DNA from: Moringa oleifera
Lineage: Eukaryota > Streptophyta > Magnoliopsida > Brassicales > Moringaceae
DNA: 64,000 bases
Reading direction: 5' to 3'
Assembly (NCBI GenBank): GCA_021397835.1
Contig: JAJFZO010000094.1
Coordinates: 5,680,001-5,744,000 of the forward strand
Made by a program: the position numbers and the translations under genes. Shown here piece by piece: positions 34,051 to 44,539 of the stretch. How positions within the stretch are numbered: position 1 is the stretch's first letter; every line of letters begins with the position of its first letter. Under the pieces are notes generated by a model. The model saw nothing but the letters and a program-made list of their open reading frames with translations, had not been told where the DNA came from and did not search any database.

Positions 34051-35094
34051 ATTTATATTGTTAATTGGAATATAGAGATGACAACATGTAGAGCATTTAA
34101 AGATTTTGAACCAAATTTAATCAATATATATATATATATATATGTGAATTTATTTCAATTTTTTTAAAGTTACTATATTATTAAAAATCATTTTAAATTT
34201 AATTGAAATTATTGGTGTATTACTCAAAATTGCTCAAACTCATATATATATATATATATATATATCACGAGTTTAATAGGGTTATGATACTCTAATTGTT
34301 GAATACTTATTAATAATTAGTTTGAAAATAAATTAATAAATATTAATAAAAATAAAATATATAAAATTTAAACTAATCAAATTCAATGCTAAAATCAAAT
34401 TGGATCAAATTAATAAAGTAAAAAATGTTAAAATCTAAACTAATCAAATCCAAAAATAAAAGTCTGACATATTAATATAACACAGATATATCATCTTCCA
34501 TTTCAAAATAATATTTCAGATTTTCTAAAATGAAATTAGATGTAATAGTCAACATTTCGAATACAATTCATACATTTCCCAATTCCAATTCATTAAAATC
34601 AAATTGTCAAACATAAAATTACATGTAATATGTCACATTCCAAATACAATTCATATGTCTTCCCACTTTAAATTAGTTACCTTAAATATTCAAATTTATT
34701 TAAATTAATAAAAAATTATAATATATAAGATGATTAAATAAAAAATTATAAATTCAACTTATTGATACAGTCTAAAACATATGATTTTTATTCTAAAACT
34801 ATTTACATTTATTAAATATAAAATTAATCAAACTAATTCAAATGATTTTATTTTAATTTAATTAAATAGATAATGAGTATCAGATTCATGTATTTGGTAT
34901 CATAATCCTTGCGAATATCTAATGTTTAAATCTAAACTCAGCTCAAACTTGATTCAAAAATTAAAATTAAAAATAAAAATGTTTTAAAAATATTTAAGAT
35001 TTGATTCATTACTTTTTAAGTATCAAGGTTCGTTTAATAATATATAGTATAACTTAAGATTTTATATAACCTTTACCTTAAATGTTAATTACAA
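34051..35094. other. AT-rich DNA with two (AT)n microsatellites
   Basis: (AT)n runs occur at about 34123-34143 and 34242-34264. 34480-34680 contains two related phrases (acatttcgaatacaattcat / cacattccaaatacaattca), about 120 bp apart, suggesting a local duplication. No gene. Confidence 0.55.
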
Positions 35095-35440
35095 AAAATT
35101 TAGATGAAGAATTTACTTTTTTTAATATTTATGATGAAATTTAAATTTGTAATAAATATTATATATATTTTTTGAATCTAAATATTTATTTTTTTAAAAA
35201 AAATATTTTACATTTATATAAATAAATTTGATATATAACATGCAAATTATAACCTTTCAAATTTTAATTGAAAGATTTTTATGGATCCAAATATATGGGG
35301 AGAATTCCTTGGAACCCAAGGAAGTAGGAAAGGAAAAGTCAATCAGTCAGGGAAAGGGAAAAGTCAATCAGTCAGGGAAAGGGAAAGGCTTAGGTTACTT
35401 TTTAGATACTATTTTTTGCAAGTTGAAATTCTTGTTGATG
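35095..35440 (+). repeat. R module copy 5 with an internal 25-bp tandem repeat
   Basis: Contains atgaaatttaaatttgtaat, aataaatttgatatataaca, gatccaaatatatggggaga, attccttggaacccaaggaa and an end block gttgaaattcttgttgatga. At 35333-35382 the unit gaaaagtcaatcagtcaggg+aaagg is repeated twice exactly. The ORFs at 35228-35475 are products of this repeat, not genes. Confidence 0.65.
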
Positions 35441-35700
35441 ATAATTTTAATTTAAACAAAATTATATATGAATAAAATAAAAGTGCATGTGTTTTATATT
35501 AAGTTATAAATTTATAATAAAAGTTATACCATATTATTTTTATTTTAATATTTGATCATTTTAATTAAAATTTAATTTAAGTTAATAAAAATAAAATTGA
35601 TATGCAACATGTCAGTTATGATAACTGAGATTTTAGTGGGAAGATTTTGTGAATCCAAAAACATAGCCAATAAGATATAATATACAAGAACTATTCGAAT
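35441..35700 (+). repeat. R module copy 6 (partial)
   Basis: Directly follows copy 5: taaatttataataaaagtta, aaaattgatatgcaacatgt, gagattttagtgggaagatt, gaatccaaaaacatagccaa, taagatataatatacaagaa. The terminal block is lost. Confidence 0.65.
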
Positions 35701-36054
35701 TGAAAATTTTTATGTAACTAATTTTGATTTAAAATTTTTCACGGATGTTAAAAAAATTTAAATTATTTTTAAAATATTGAAAATATATGTTTTCAAAATT
35801 TATAATATCAAAAATTTTAAAAAATAGTGTAACTATTCAAAAATTATGAATTTTTTTTGTGAGAGTAGGTTGAATATTTTTTTAATATCTCTTAAAATTT
35901 TCAAATCTAAATTTATTGTATAAAATTTTTTATTTGAATACTTTTAATTTTTAAAATTTTTAATAATATTTAATTTATATCAAATTGATGGATCAAGTTT
36001 AATTATCACTTTTTAAATATAAAAATTTGATTGATAATATAAAAGACTATCAAA
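35701..36054. other. AT-rich spacer, MITE-like
   Basis: Composition and phrases such as ttttgtgagagtaggttgaa resemble the AT-rich element family; it ends in ttttataaaacttttat. Boundaries cannot be set. Confidence 0.4.
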
Positions 36055-36365
36055 ATTTTATAAAACTTTTATTTTTATTTTAATATTTAATTATTTTAAA
36101 TAAAATATATTTTAATTTAATATAAATAAATTTGACCTATATTATTATCTTTTGAGATTTTAGTGAAAAATGTTGTGAATCTAAAAAAAATAGCTGATAA
36201 GATATATTATAATATTTTAAAAAATTAAAAATTATTAAATGATCACAGGTGTTATAATTTTAGTAAAAAGTTGAACACCATCAATAAGGAATCTTGATCC
36301 AACCTCTTCTATAAGGACTAAATTCTATTTGTGCGAGTTGAGTTTCTTGGAAATCACAATTACTG
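36055..36365 (+). repeat. R module copy 7, immediately upstream of F-box gene B
   Basis: Carries ttaatttaatataaataaat, gagattttagtgaaaaatgt, tagctgataagatatattat, ataaggactaaattctattt and the end block gttgagtttcttggaaatca, which ends 50 bp before the F-box ATG at 36411. It probably supplies the promoter and leader of that gene. Confidence 0.65.
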
Positions 36366-36410
36366 GTACTCAATGGAGGGAGCTAAGAAGAAAGAAAAAG
36401 AAAGGGAAAA

Positions 36411-37622
36411 ATGGAGGAAGAAGAGCGATGGAACGAAGGAAGCATGAACGATCTTCCTGGTGATACGCTGAAGGAAATATTCTCCAGGTTGCCAGTAAAA
36501 TCTGTTCTACAGTGTAAGAGTGTCTGCAAATCGTGGTACGCTCTATTGAGCAGCTCCGATTTTTTGGCCGTGCACTCGAATCAAGCTCATGATTCATGCC
36601 TGCTCTTTCTAGAAACCCGCAATGATTATCGGTCTCATCTTTGCTGCAAGATGTCTCTGTTGAATAGCGAGATCCCAGAAGTACGTAGAGATCGTGTGGA
36701 CTTATCATTCATCGGTGATGGCGAAGGTATTAATCTCAAGATTTATGGTCCCAGCAATGGCATACTTTGTTTGCACAAGCACCTCGTTGAAAACCCCGAC
36801 GACATCGGAGACCGTCTAGCCCTTTGGAATCCGGCAATCAGAGACATCAAGGTTTTGCCCGTCTCGACTCTGCGGCGATATCCTGATTCGCACTGTTGCT
36901 TATCCAGAGTTGGATTGGGGTTTGATCGGAAAACAAATGATTATAAGGTTGTTAAGGTTATACTATTCAAAAAGCTTGAATCTCAAAGTAAAGATTCTTG
37001 TTTTTTACAGGTTGAGGTATACAGTTTAAAATCCGATTCGTGGGCCGAAATCAATGCCGCTGTTAAAGTTAGTGATATTGACTGTCTTGTTAAATCTGCA
37101 ATCTACTTCAATGGAGTTTATCACTGGATGACTGCCAGTATCATCCATTCTTTTGACATAGCAGATCAAATTTTTTACTGTATACCTTTGCCAGCTTATC
37201 CTGACTATGGCTGTCAAAGTCACCGTGGAAGCTTAACCGTCTTAAAGGATTCTCTAGCAGTTATTGCGTCTTGTTTTGATGGTAGCAGCCGTGGATGGGA
37301 TATATGGTTTGACGTCTGGTTGATGAACAGTGAAGACAAGCGTTGGAGCATGCAGTTTACGATTCAACAGTCAGACCCACCGCTTTATCGCTTCCTAGGC
37401 TTCTGGAATAATCATAACATACTTTTTCAAGATTTATGTGACCAGTTGATCTCATATCAGCTTAGCAGCCAACAATTTGAAGATCTTGAGCGTACGCAAG
37501 ACCTTGAGAGTATAGACTGTTCAACGAAGGATTTTGGAAGTACAGAATGGTCGACAAAGGTAATTATTTTTACTGAAAGCCTAGTTGCAGTTAGTAGAAG
37601 AGATGAACTTGAGTTCTATTAA
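36411..37622 (+). CDS. F-box protein with F-box-associated domain (cluster copy B)
   Basis: An intronless 403-codon gene. Residues 12-52 are an F-box (MNDLPGDTLKEIFSRLPVKS, then VLQCKSVCKSWYALL), which binds SKP1/ASK in SCF ubiquitin ligases. Residues about 120-350 form an F-box-associated (FBA) region with family blocks NGILCLHK, LALWNPAIRDIKVLP, GLGFDRKTNDYKVVKVILF, VEVYSLKSDSWAEI, YFNGVYHWMT, and LTVLKDSLAVI. This is the type found in CPR1/CPR30-like proteins; the target here is unknown. The tail holds a 10-residue near-repeat (SIDCSTKDFG / STEWSTKVII). The likely start is 36411, but ATG 36444 is the one matching the pseudogene start and could also serve. It is nearly collinear with the gene at 40257 and no lesions are seen. 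Confidence 0.93.
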   Translation: MEEEERWNEGSMNDLPGDTLKEIFSRLPVKSVLQCKSVCKSWYALLSSSDFLAVHSNQAHDSCLLFLETRNDYRSHLCCKMSLLNSEIPEVRRDRVDLSFIGDGEGINLKIYGPSNGILCLHKHLVENPDDIGDRLALWNPAIRDIKVLPVSTLRRYPDSHCCLSRVGLGFDRKTNDYKVVKVILFKKLESQSKDSCFLQVEVYSLKSDSWAEINAAVKVSDIDCLVKSAIYFNGVYHWMTASIIHSFDIADQIFYCIPLPAYPDYGCQSHRGSLTVLKDSLAVIASCFDGSSRGWDIWFDVWLMNSEDKRWSMQFTIQQSDPPLYRFLGFWNNHNILFQDLCDQLISYQLSSQQFEDLERTQDLESIDCSTKDFGSTEWSTKVIIFTESLVAVSRRDELEFY

Positions 37623-37677
37623 GGTCCTTTATTCATGGGATTGTTGGATTTTGTTATTTTTAGGATTTTATTTGTGA
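37623..37677. other. Short 3' flank of F-box gene B
   Basis: The 3' flank conserved at copies A and C ends after about 40 bp here and is replaced by R module copy 8. Confidence 0.5.
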
Positions 37678-38105
37678 AATTTGAAATTTTGGTTGATTAT
37701 AATTTTTATTTTATTAAGTGAGAGTAAATTATCTCGTTTAATTACTTTCACCATGATTAAATAAATAAATTAATTTCAAATTTAATATAAATATATTTAA
37801 GAAAAATTTAAATGCACAATTTACAATTACATGTTTTTTAATTAATAATGATAAAAACAAATTTATGATAAATGTTATTTTAATTTTAATATTTAATAAT
37901 TTAAATAAAATGTTATTTAAATTAATATTAAATTTTAATAGAAAGACGTGAATTAAAAAATACAAAAAATAAGACATAATAATATACCAGAGAACTTATT
38001 TGAACCCAACTTACTAGAAAGAAAAATCCAAAGAGACCAAAAAAAAGTTTAGATTTTTTATGGATTAAGTTTTTGTTTGTGCTAATTGAGATTCTTGCAA
38101 ATCAT
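37678..38105 (+). repeat. R module copy 8 (nearly complete)
   Basis: Starts ataatttttattttattaag and contains aattacatgttttttaatta, aagacataataatataccag, agaacttatttgaacccaac and the end block attgagattcttgcaaatca. It lies directly downstream of F-box gene B. Confidence 0.75.
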
Positions 38106-39104
38106 TATTTTTAAAATAAATATAAAAAAATTAAATTTTATATTAAGAAATAAAAAAATAAATTTTGATATATAAAATCCTAAATCAATAACAATAGCAG
38201 ATGGTATCTTTGAGGACACACAAAGAAGTAAAAATGCAAAAACCAAAATAAATAAACCCAAGACAAATAAAATAGACATATTAAAGATGATCAACCATTA
38301 AAATAAAACACCAAAATTCCAAATGGAGCAACATAGAGAGGTCTGGATTACCAATGGACACCAAAGAAATTGTTCATACAATCCACCTAGTTTTGGCAAG
38401 CCCATTTGATACATTATTTTCTTTTCTTAGAATATCAATTATTTTCCATCTAAGGATCTGAGAATTCCAAACATAAATTTGAGTCATAAAATTTTCTTAT
38501 TTTTCATGGGGTCTTGACAAAATTAAACATCCAATTCAAAGCATTAAACAGATTGCTTTCTGTGATTAACTGACAGGTATTATTGCACCCACCTAGATTC
38601 AAGAATTTTTTTTTTCGAATTTTGCTTAGATTTTAATCTTAATTTTATTTTTTAATTTTTAATTATATATTTAAAGTTTTAATTTGGTTTAATTTGAATT
38701 TTGACTTAAATAGTTATATGAAATTAATGATATTTTTATTGTTGAAATACCTAAAAAATGCTCAATTAAATTTTGTATTCAATTTTAAGTTTATCTCTTA
38801 CATTTAAATAATTTTTTGATTTATGAACTATTTTTTAAAAATAATTTTTTAAAATTTTGATAATATAATATTCAAATAAATATTTTTAGTCTCAATTTTA
38901 AATTTTCTTTTTATAATTGTAGCTTGTACATTTCTTTACGGCTATGTAAAATTTGAAGTCCTATAAGATTTCCGATAAGAGGATCCCATCTTTAAGAATA
39001 CTCCAATTCAAAGTTTGAATCCACAATTAAAAAAATTGAAACCATAAGATTTAAATTAAAATCTTTCTAAAATTTCAAAATTTTTTGTGCGATTTTATCC
39101 TAAA
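38106..39104. other. AT-rich intergenic DNA
   Basis: No gene. 38330-38600 is a little more complex (contains catccaattcaaagcattaa). Phrases near 38630-38930 (ggtttaatttgaattttgac, ctcaattaaattttgtattc) are of the MITE-like family. Confidence 0.45.
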
Positions 39105-39565
39105 TTTTATTTCATTTAATATAATAACATTATCTCTTTTAATTAGCATCATCATTAATAAATAAATAAATTTTAAATTAATATAAATTTATTAAAAAAT
39201 TTACCTGAAAAATAATTTAAACAGTTAATTGTACATTCTTTAATTAATTACAGTGAAATTTAAATTTGCAATAAACATTATACTATAATATTTTATTATA
39301 ATATGTAATAGTTTAAAATAAAACATTTATTTTAATTTAATATAATAAATTTGATGTACAACATGCCAATCATGAACCCTTGGGATTTTTGGGGAAAATT
39401 TTATTAAGCCAAAATTATGGCCAATAAGATATATTATAAGATGGAAGAATATTTTTTTGACCTCATGAAGGAAGGAAAAGTGTCAAAGAGAAGATAAGGA
39501 AAGGCTAGGTTTCTTTGTGGAGTAGAATTCCATTTGTGTAAGTTGAGTTTCTTGCAAATCATAAT
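39105..39565 (+). repeat. R module copy 9 (nearly complete)
   Basis: Starts tttcatttaatataataaca and contains aattaattacagtgaaattt, aatttgatgtacaacatgcc, ggccaataagatatattata, aggaaaggctaggtttcttt and the end block gttgagtttcttgcaaatca. Confidence 0.75.
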
Positions 39566-39699
39566 TAATAAGACCAACTTATAAAAATGAGATAAGATTG
39601 AAATAAAATAAATTTTATTCTAAAATCTCATATTTGATATAAAAATGGAATTTTGATAAATTTGTTTTAATTTTCTTTTTATCCCATTAGAAAGGGTAG

Positions 39700-40165
39700 A
39701 TTGACGGAGTAAATAAGATCAACTTTTAATTTGTATCATGAGACCTCAGAGTTAATAAATTTATTTTAAATCAATATAAACATATTTTAAGAAATTAAAA
39801 AAATTTGCAAAGGTTCATTCATCTATTTCTAATTAAAAAATTACTTTACTTTAACTTAACCCTTTTAAGGATATTAATATTATTGATTAAATATTTATAA
39901 TTACTTTTCAGCTATATGTTTTACTTATATTTATAAAATTTATTTTTTAGTCATATTTTCTAAGTAAACAATAATGGCAAATCACCTCTTGATCCTTCTC
40001 AAACAGAAAACTAAAAATAATGAAAAAATTAAAAAAATATATATTTATCAATTAATATTATATAATCTAAATTTATAATAAGTATTAAATTATGTTATTA
40101 TTTTTAATTTTAAAATAATTTAAAATAAATCAATAACTTTAATCTTATCTTGTTTTACAACAAAC
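39700..40165 (+). repeat. R module copy 10 (strongly decayed), upstream of F-box gene C
   Basis: Only fragments match: aatcaatataaacatatttt at about 39770 and aatttataataagtattaaa at about 40070. It ends about 90 bp before the F-box start at 40257. Confidence 0.4.
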
Positions 40166-40256
40166 ACACCATAATATTAATATCTAACCCTACCCCACTT
40201 ACTCAACCATCCTCAAACGTACTAGCGCAGATACTGAGAGATAAGGGGAAGAAGCA

Positions 40257-41447
40257 ATGGGTCAAAGCATGAACGATCTTAATGATAATATATTGAAGGA
40301 AATATTCTCAAGGCTGCCTGTGAAATATGTTCTACGGTGTAAGAGTGTCTGCAAATCCTGGTATGCTCTATTGAACAGTTCTCATTTTCTGGCCATGCAC
40401 TCGAATCAAGCCCACGATTCACGCCTTCTCTTTTTAGAATCCGGTTATTATGATCGGTCTTCGTTTTACAATGAGATGTCTGTGTTGACTAGCGAGATCC
40501 CAGAAGTGCGTAGAGATCGTGTAGATTTATCATTCATCGGTGATGGCAAAGGTATTGATCTCAAGATCTATGGTCCCAGCAATGGCATACTGTGTTCGCA
40601 CAAGCAAGTTGTTAAAAACCGCGACGACAGTGGAGATGGTATCGCCCTTTGGAATCCAACAATCAAAGACATCAAGGTTTTGCCCGTCTCAACTCTGCGG
40701 CGATGTCCTGATTCGCACTTTTCTTTATCCAGAGTTGGATTTGGGTTTGATCGGAAAATTAATGATTATAAGGTGGCTAAGGTTATACTATCCAGAGCGA
40801 CTGAATCTAGCACTAACGATTCTCGTGTTTTACAGTTTCAGGTATACAGTTTAAAGTCTGATTCGTGGGGTCAAATCAATGTCTCTGCTGAAGATAGTGA
40901 TATTGACTGTGCTGTTAAATCTTCAATCTACTTCAATGGAGTTCATTACTGGATGACTTCTGCGATCATCCATTGCTTTGACGTGGTGGATGAAATTTTT
41001 TATTGTATTCCTTTGCCAGATTATCCCAATTATGGCTATTTGAGATCTTGTGAAGTCCTCACGGTTTTAAAGGATTCTCTTGCAGTTATTGGCTGTTATT
41101 TGCATCCTTACAACTATAGATACTGGGAAGTAGGTTTTGACATATGGGTGATGAATAGTGAAAACAAGAGCTGGATCTGGCAGTTCAATATTGGCTCAAA
41201 CCTATGGCCTTGTCGCTTACTAGGTTCTCGGAATAACCATAACATACTTTTTCAAAGTTTGTACGATCCCCTGATTTCATATCAGCTTACCAGCCAACAA
41301 TTTAAAGATCTTGAGCGTACACAAGGTCTTGAGAGTATAGACTGTGCAAAAACGGATCTTGGAAGCATAGATTGGTCGGCAAAGGTCATTATTTTTGCAG
41401 AAAGCCTAGTTTCAGTTAGTAGAAGAGATGAACTTGAGTTCTATTAA
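40257..41447 (+). CDS. F-box protein with F-box-associated domain (cluster copy C)
   Basis: An intronless 396-codon paralogue of the gene at 36411. F-box at residues 5-45 (MNDLNDNILKEIFSRLPVKY, then VLRCKSVCKSWYALLNSS). Here the LP at the start of the F-box in copies A and B is LN, a change at a usually conserved position. The FBA region at about 113-345 has IALWNPTIKDIKVLP, GFGFDRKINDYKVAKVIL, YFNGVHYWMTSAIIH, LTVLKDSLAVIG and FDIWVMNSENKSW, and the protein ends SRRDELEFY like copy B. Its predicted role is an SCF substrate receptor, with SKP1 binding needing a test because of the F-box change. The start is the first in-frame ATG after a GA-rich leader (40230-40256). No frameshift or stop. 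Confidence 0.93.
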   Translation: MGQSMNDLNDNILKEIFSRLPVKYVLRCKSVCKSWYALLNSSHFLAMHSNQAHDSRLLFLESGYYDRSSFYNEMSVLTSEIPEVRRDRVDLSFIGDGKGIDLKIYGPSNGILCSHKQVVKNRDDSGDGIALWNPTIKDIKVLPVSTLRRCPDSHFSLSRVGFGFDRKINDYKVAKVILSRATESSTNDSRVLQFQVYSLKSDSWGQINVSAEDSDIDCAVKSSIYFNGVHYWMTSAIIHCFDVVDEIFYCIPLPDYPNYGYLRSCEVLTVLKDSLAVIGCYLHPYNYRYWEVGFDIWVMNSENKSWIWQFNIGSNLWPCRLLGSRNNHNILFQSLYDPLISYQLTSQQFKDLERTQGLESIDCAKTDLGSIDWSAKVIIFAESLVSVSRRDELEFY

Positions 41448-41980
41448 GATCTTTTATTCATGGGATAGCTGCAATTTGTATTTTTAATTAGATTCCAATT
41501 TGTAATTTATTTGTTGTTATAGTTTTATTTGTTTCTAATTTCAGTTCTCGCCAATTTATCTTTGAGATTACACTCAAAAATATGTGACACAGATGAAACT
41601 TATAAAACCTTCATCATCTTTGCTCATGAATGATGTGAAATATTTGTGTATGCCTCCACTTCTTTAACTCCAGAAGTACTCATAATTGCCGTAAAAGAAA
41701 GAGAACTTTATATTTCCAGTTCATGGAATTAGAGTTCTGGAAAATGATGGCTAATATATGAAAAGGCAAATCAAACTCTTAGAACACAACCCAGAAGAGG
41801 ATGGATGATCATGATCTCCTGCATACTAACACCAGCATTTTTGGGATGTAAAATTCCTACTTTTCAAGTCGAATACTATTTCTCAAATAGTTCTTTTAGG
41901 AAATAAGTTTGAAAGTTGACCTACAATTACCCTAGACATAGTGAACAAGTTGCCAAACAGAAACATCATCCATATAAGCC
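41448..41980 (+). repeat. Conserved 3' flank of F-box gene C
   Basis: Paralogous to 31167-31700, and in part to 18520-18695. It probably holds the 3' UTR of F-box gene C (ttttattcatgggatagctg directly after the stop). Confidence 0.75.
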
Positions 41981-43427
41981 TCTCTTAGTACGAAGTCCGG
42001 CAAATCAATCTCAGTCTCATACACTCATACTGTCCCAAGACCATGCTCCGATTATTAATTAATCAAGGCAGCACTAATATAATTAGCCTTCTTGCTAACA
42101 AGTCCTTTATATCCTTAAGAGTTGCTTAGAGAAGCACTAGATGAACTTTCTGAATGCTTATATGTATATCTCAAGAGAATCCAATTCCTAAGAATTGTAG
42201 AAGTCACAGGGCAGCGGATAAAAGGCAGCAATGCTTACTGAACTTATTCAGGCAACTGACTTTTATATGGTGAAGAGACAAGAAAATCCTCCTTGGTGTT
42301 CTTATGCAGGTCAGTATTACGTGGGCAACTTTTCCTTGACAACGTGACTTCGAAAACCATATTATATCCATGCTCCTCTTCTCCCATGGTGATTTTTTTT
42401 TTATATGCTAAGGATCACTTTTTTTTTAACTCAAAAATATTCTGCACGACTTAATTTTATGGATCCTTAAACCCCAATATAATTACAATTAATGACAAGT
42501 TCCTAGTCCCTATCTTATTGTATAATTCTTTTGAAAAGCTGCCACTCCTAGTCCCTATCGTTGATGATCAAGATCTTCCTTTAGCAAGTGGTACTGTTCT
42601 CTCTTATTCATCTCCTCTCATAGCTGCTTCTCCATTACAACCAAAGCTTACATGTTCTAACTAAAGCTGATTTTTAGATGTCATTCATGTGTAATTCAGT
42701 CACTTAAAAATCTGAAAGGGAAAACAGAAGTCTATCTTTCTAATCTATCTCATCTCTGATGATGTCTTGAATTCAGAGAGAGAGGGCAAGAATTGCATTA
42801 TATCTCAGGAGCTGCTTGCATGCATACAGTGACACCTTAAAGCCTGAAGTAACTATATGTTGACCAAGAAACACTTCCAGAAGCACATACTTTTTTTTTT
42901 CAACTTGCTTGGCTCTTGAGATATCCCCAAGACTGAAGGGCAAACTCCATCCATCTAAATCTTAATTTACCACTATGTTATAATATTTTCTTTTATCACA
43001 TAAACAATAATGCTCATACAAAGAAAGAAGTGACTTAATTAAAAATATTTTACTGTACAAACAACCTACCTCCACTGTGGTCATTGAACTGGAAATAACA
43101 ACTGTATGTGATGTACTGTTGTCTTGCTAGCATTAGACCATTCATATAAGATCATAAACTATTAATTATGTTTTTCTTGACATTCAAATGTGAACTGAGC
43201 TTCAAAGTTGATACCAGTTACCAGAACAAGAAAAACTTTCAAAACAAACATGATATAATAGTGACTGTGATCATCGTAACTATAGGTCAGAGTGCCACAA
43301 CTCAAAGATGTGGAGTGCCATCTAATGACATGGAAGTGCAAAGTACCTTTCCCTTGAGCAATGCTGGCTTTTACTCTCCCTCCCCAGTGATTTTTCTCTT
43401 TCAATCTTTTTGTTGCCTTGTGTATGA
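41981..43427. other. Intergenic between F-box gene C and the TCP gene
   Basis: No gene recognised. The right end (43160-43427) probably contains the 3' UTR of the minus-strand TCP gene. The open frames at 43162-43488 on both strands are short and lack family features. Confidence 0.45.
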
Positions 43428-44525
43428 TCATCTCGATGGATACTCTTGCTCTTTATCAGGCTGGCTCCCTCTGCTGCTGTCTGAATGAAGAAGTCTATGT
43501 GTCATACTGAAGTGGAAAGGCCTCCTGGGTTGGCTCAAAGAGTATAGAGGTGGCGGGGCATGAGAATTTGTCAACTGGGTTTGTGAACCTGAGTTCAACA
43601 TATGAAAGTGGTTGATTTGTCTTGGATCAATCTCAATAGAAGCTGTAGCGGGTGAAGGGAACAAGGACTGTGTTGTTCCAGTTGGACATACCAAAATTTG
43701 AGAGCCAGAAGATAGAGACAATGTGGATGGCAATGGCACAACATTGGAGTTGTGAAGATCTTCTGTTTGGGATGTGAAACCTTGGCTTCCCAAATGAGAT
43801 ACGGGAAAACTTGAAGGCTCAAAATGGTAGTATGAGCCATATGCTGCAGCATTGTTCAACAAACCCGGCAAGGAAGATTGATTGCCTCTGGGAAAGAAAT
43901 TGTTTGTTGAAACTTGTCCATCATGACCTTCATTTTCTTCTTGTTTTTCCTCTTCGCTTCTTTTTGTCCAAATTTCTTTTTCACTCGTTGAATTACTTGG
44001 AACGTCTCTGGATTTTGTCCTCCAAAGGGCATCAGGACTCCAAAAATTAGACCTGGGCAACTCACCTCGATCTTCCCAATTGGTGCTGTTCCTGCTCTTG
44101 GACCCTTCTTTGTTAGATTGGGAAGCATCAACTTCACGAGAAGTGAGCATTCCTTGATGACTTAGGCCAAAGTTCTCCGGTGGCACTGGAAGTGGAGGGA
44201 GTTCATCGATTTCATGCTTAGCTACATTAAGTAACCAATCAACAACTTTGCTAGGCTGGTTAAGCCCCAGCCTGTCTTGAAGATCATACAACTGAATAGC
44301 AGTTGGTACTGAAAGCCTCACTCGCCTGTCTCTCAACCCTCTTATGGTGCAAACTTTGCTATGCCTGTCTTTACCCCCAGAAGCACGCGACACACGAACT
44401 ATTCTAGGATCCTTTAATCTTAACCATGTTGATGAACTAGATGAAGCCTTAGTGACGACTTTGCCTTCATTTGTATCGCCTTCTTGGCTTGTAGGAGAAT
44501 CCACTTCTTCTGGACTTGCGATCAT
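43428..44525 (-). CDS. TCP5: CIN-type (class II) TCP transcription factor, TCP5/13/17 clade
   Basis: A single coding exon of 365 codons. Residues about 38-105 are the TCP basic helix-loop-helix domain ([60 protein letters not shown]), DNA-binding and dimerising. Downstream blocks [57 protein letters not shown] and [13 protein letters not shown] fit the TCP5/13/17 group. This group controls leaf margin and petal growth by limiting cell proliferation; I saw no miR319 target, as expected for it. I chose ATG 44525 because family members start MI-S-type. The frame is open upstream to 44591 but without ATG. A five-codon uORF overlaps the start (44522-44539). Confidence 0.93.
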   Translation of the reverse strand: MIASPEEVDSPTSQEGDTNEGKVVTKASSSSSTWLRLKDPRIVRVSRASGGKDRHSKVCTIRGLRDRRVRLSVPTAIQLYDLQDRLGLNQPSKVVDWLLNVAKHEIDELPPLPVPPENFGLSHQGMLTSREVDASQSNKEGSKSRNSTNWEDRGELPRSNFWSPDALWRTKSRDVPSNSTSEKEIWTKRSEEEKQEENEGHDGQVSTNNFFPRGNQSSLPGLLNNAAAYGSYYHFEPSSFPVSHLGSQGFTSQTEDLHNSNVVPLPSTLSLSSGSQILVCPTGTTQSLFPSPATASIEIDPRQINHFHMLNSGSQTQLTNSHAPPPLYSLSQPRRPFHFSMTHRLLHSDSSRGSQPDKEQEYPSR

Positions 44526-44539
44526 CTTATGTCTCTCAT
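44522..44539 (-). promoter_or_regulatory. uORF overlapping the TCP start codon
   Basis: On the minus strand, ATG AGA GAC ATA AGA TGA: its TGA shares two bases with the TCP start (ATGA arrangement). A ribosome that terminates here could reinitiate on the TCP ATG. The frame is -1 relative to TCP. Confidence 0.5.

Noticed and set aside
35228..35475. Lys/Gly-rich open frames
   Set aside because: Translations of the 25-bp tandem repeat inside R module copy 5.
43428..44525. miR319 target site in the TCP gene
   Set aside because: No sequence resembling the target was found. The protein belongs to the TCP5/13/17 group, which lacks it, so none was expected.
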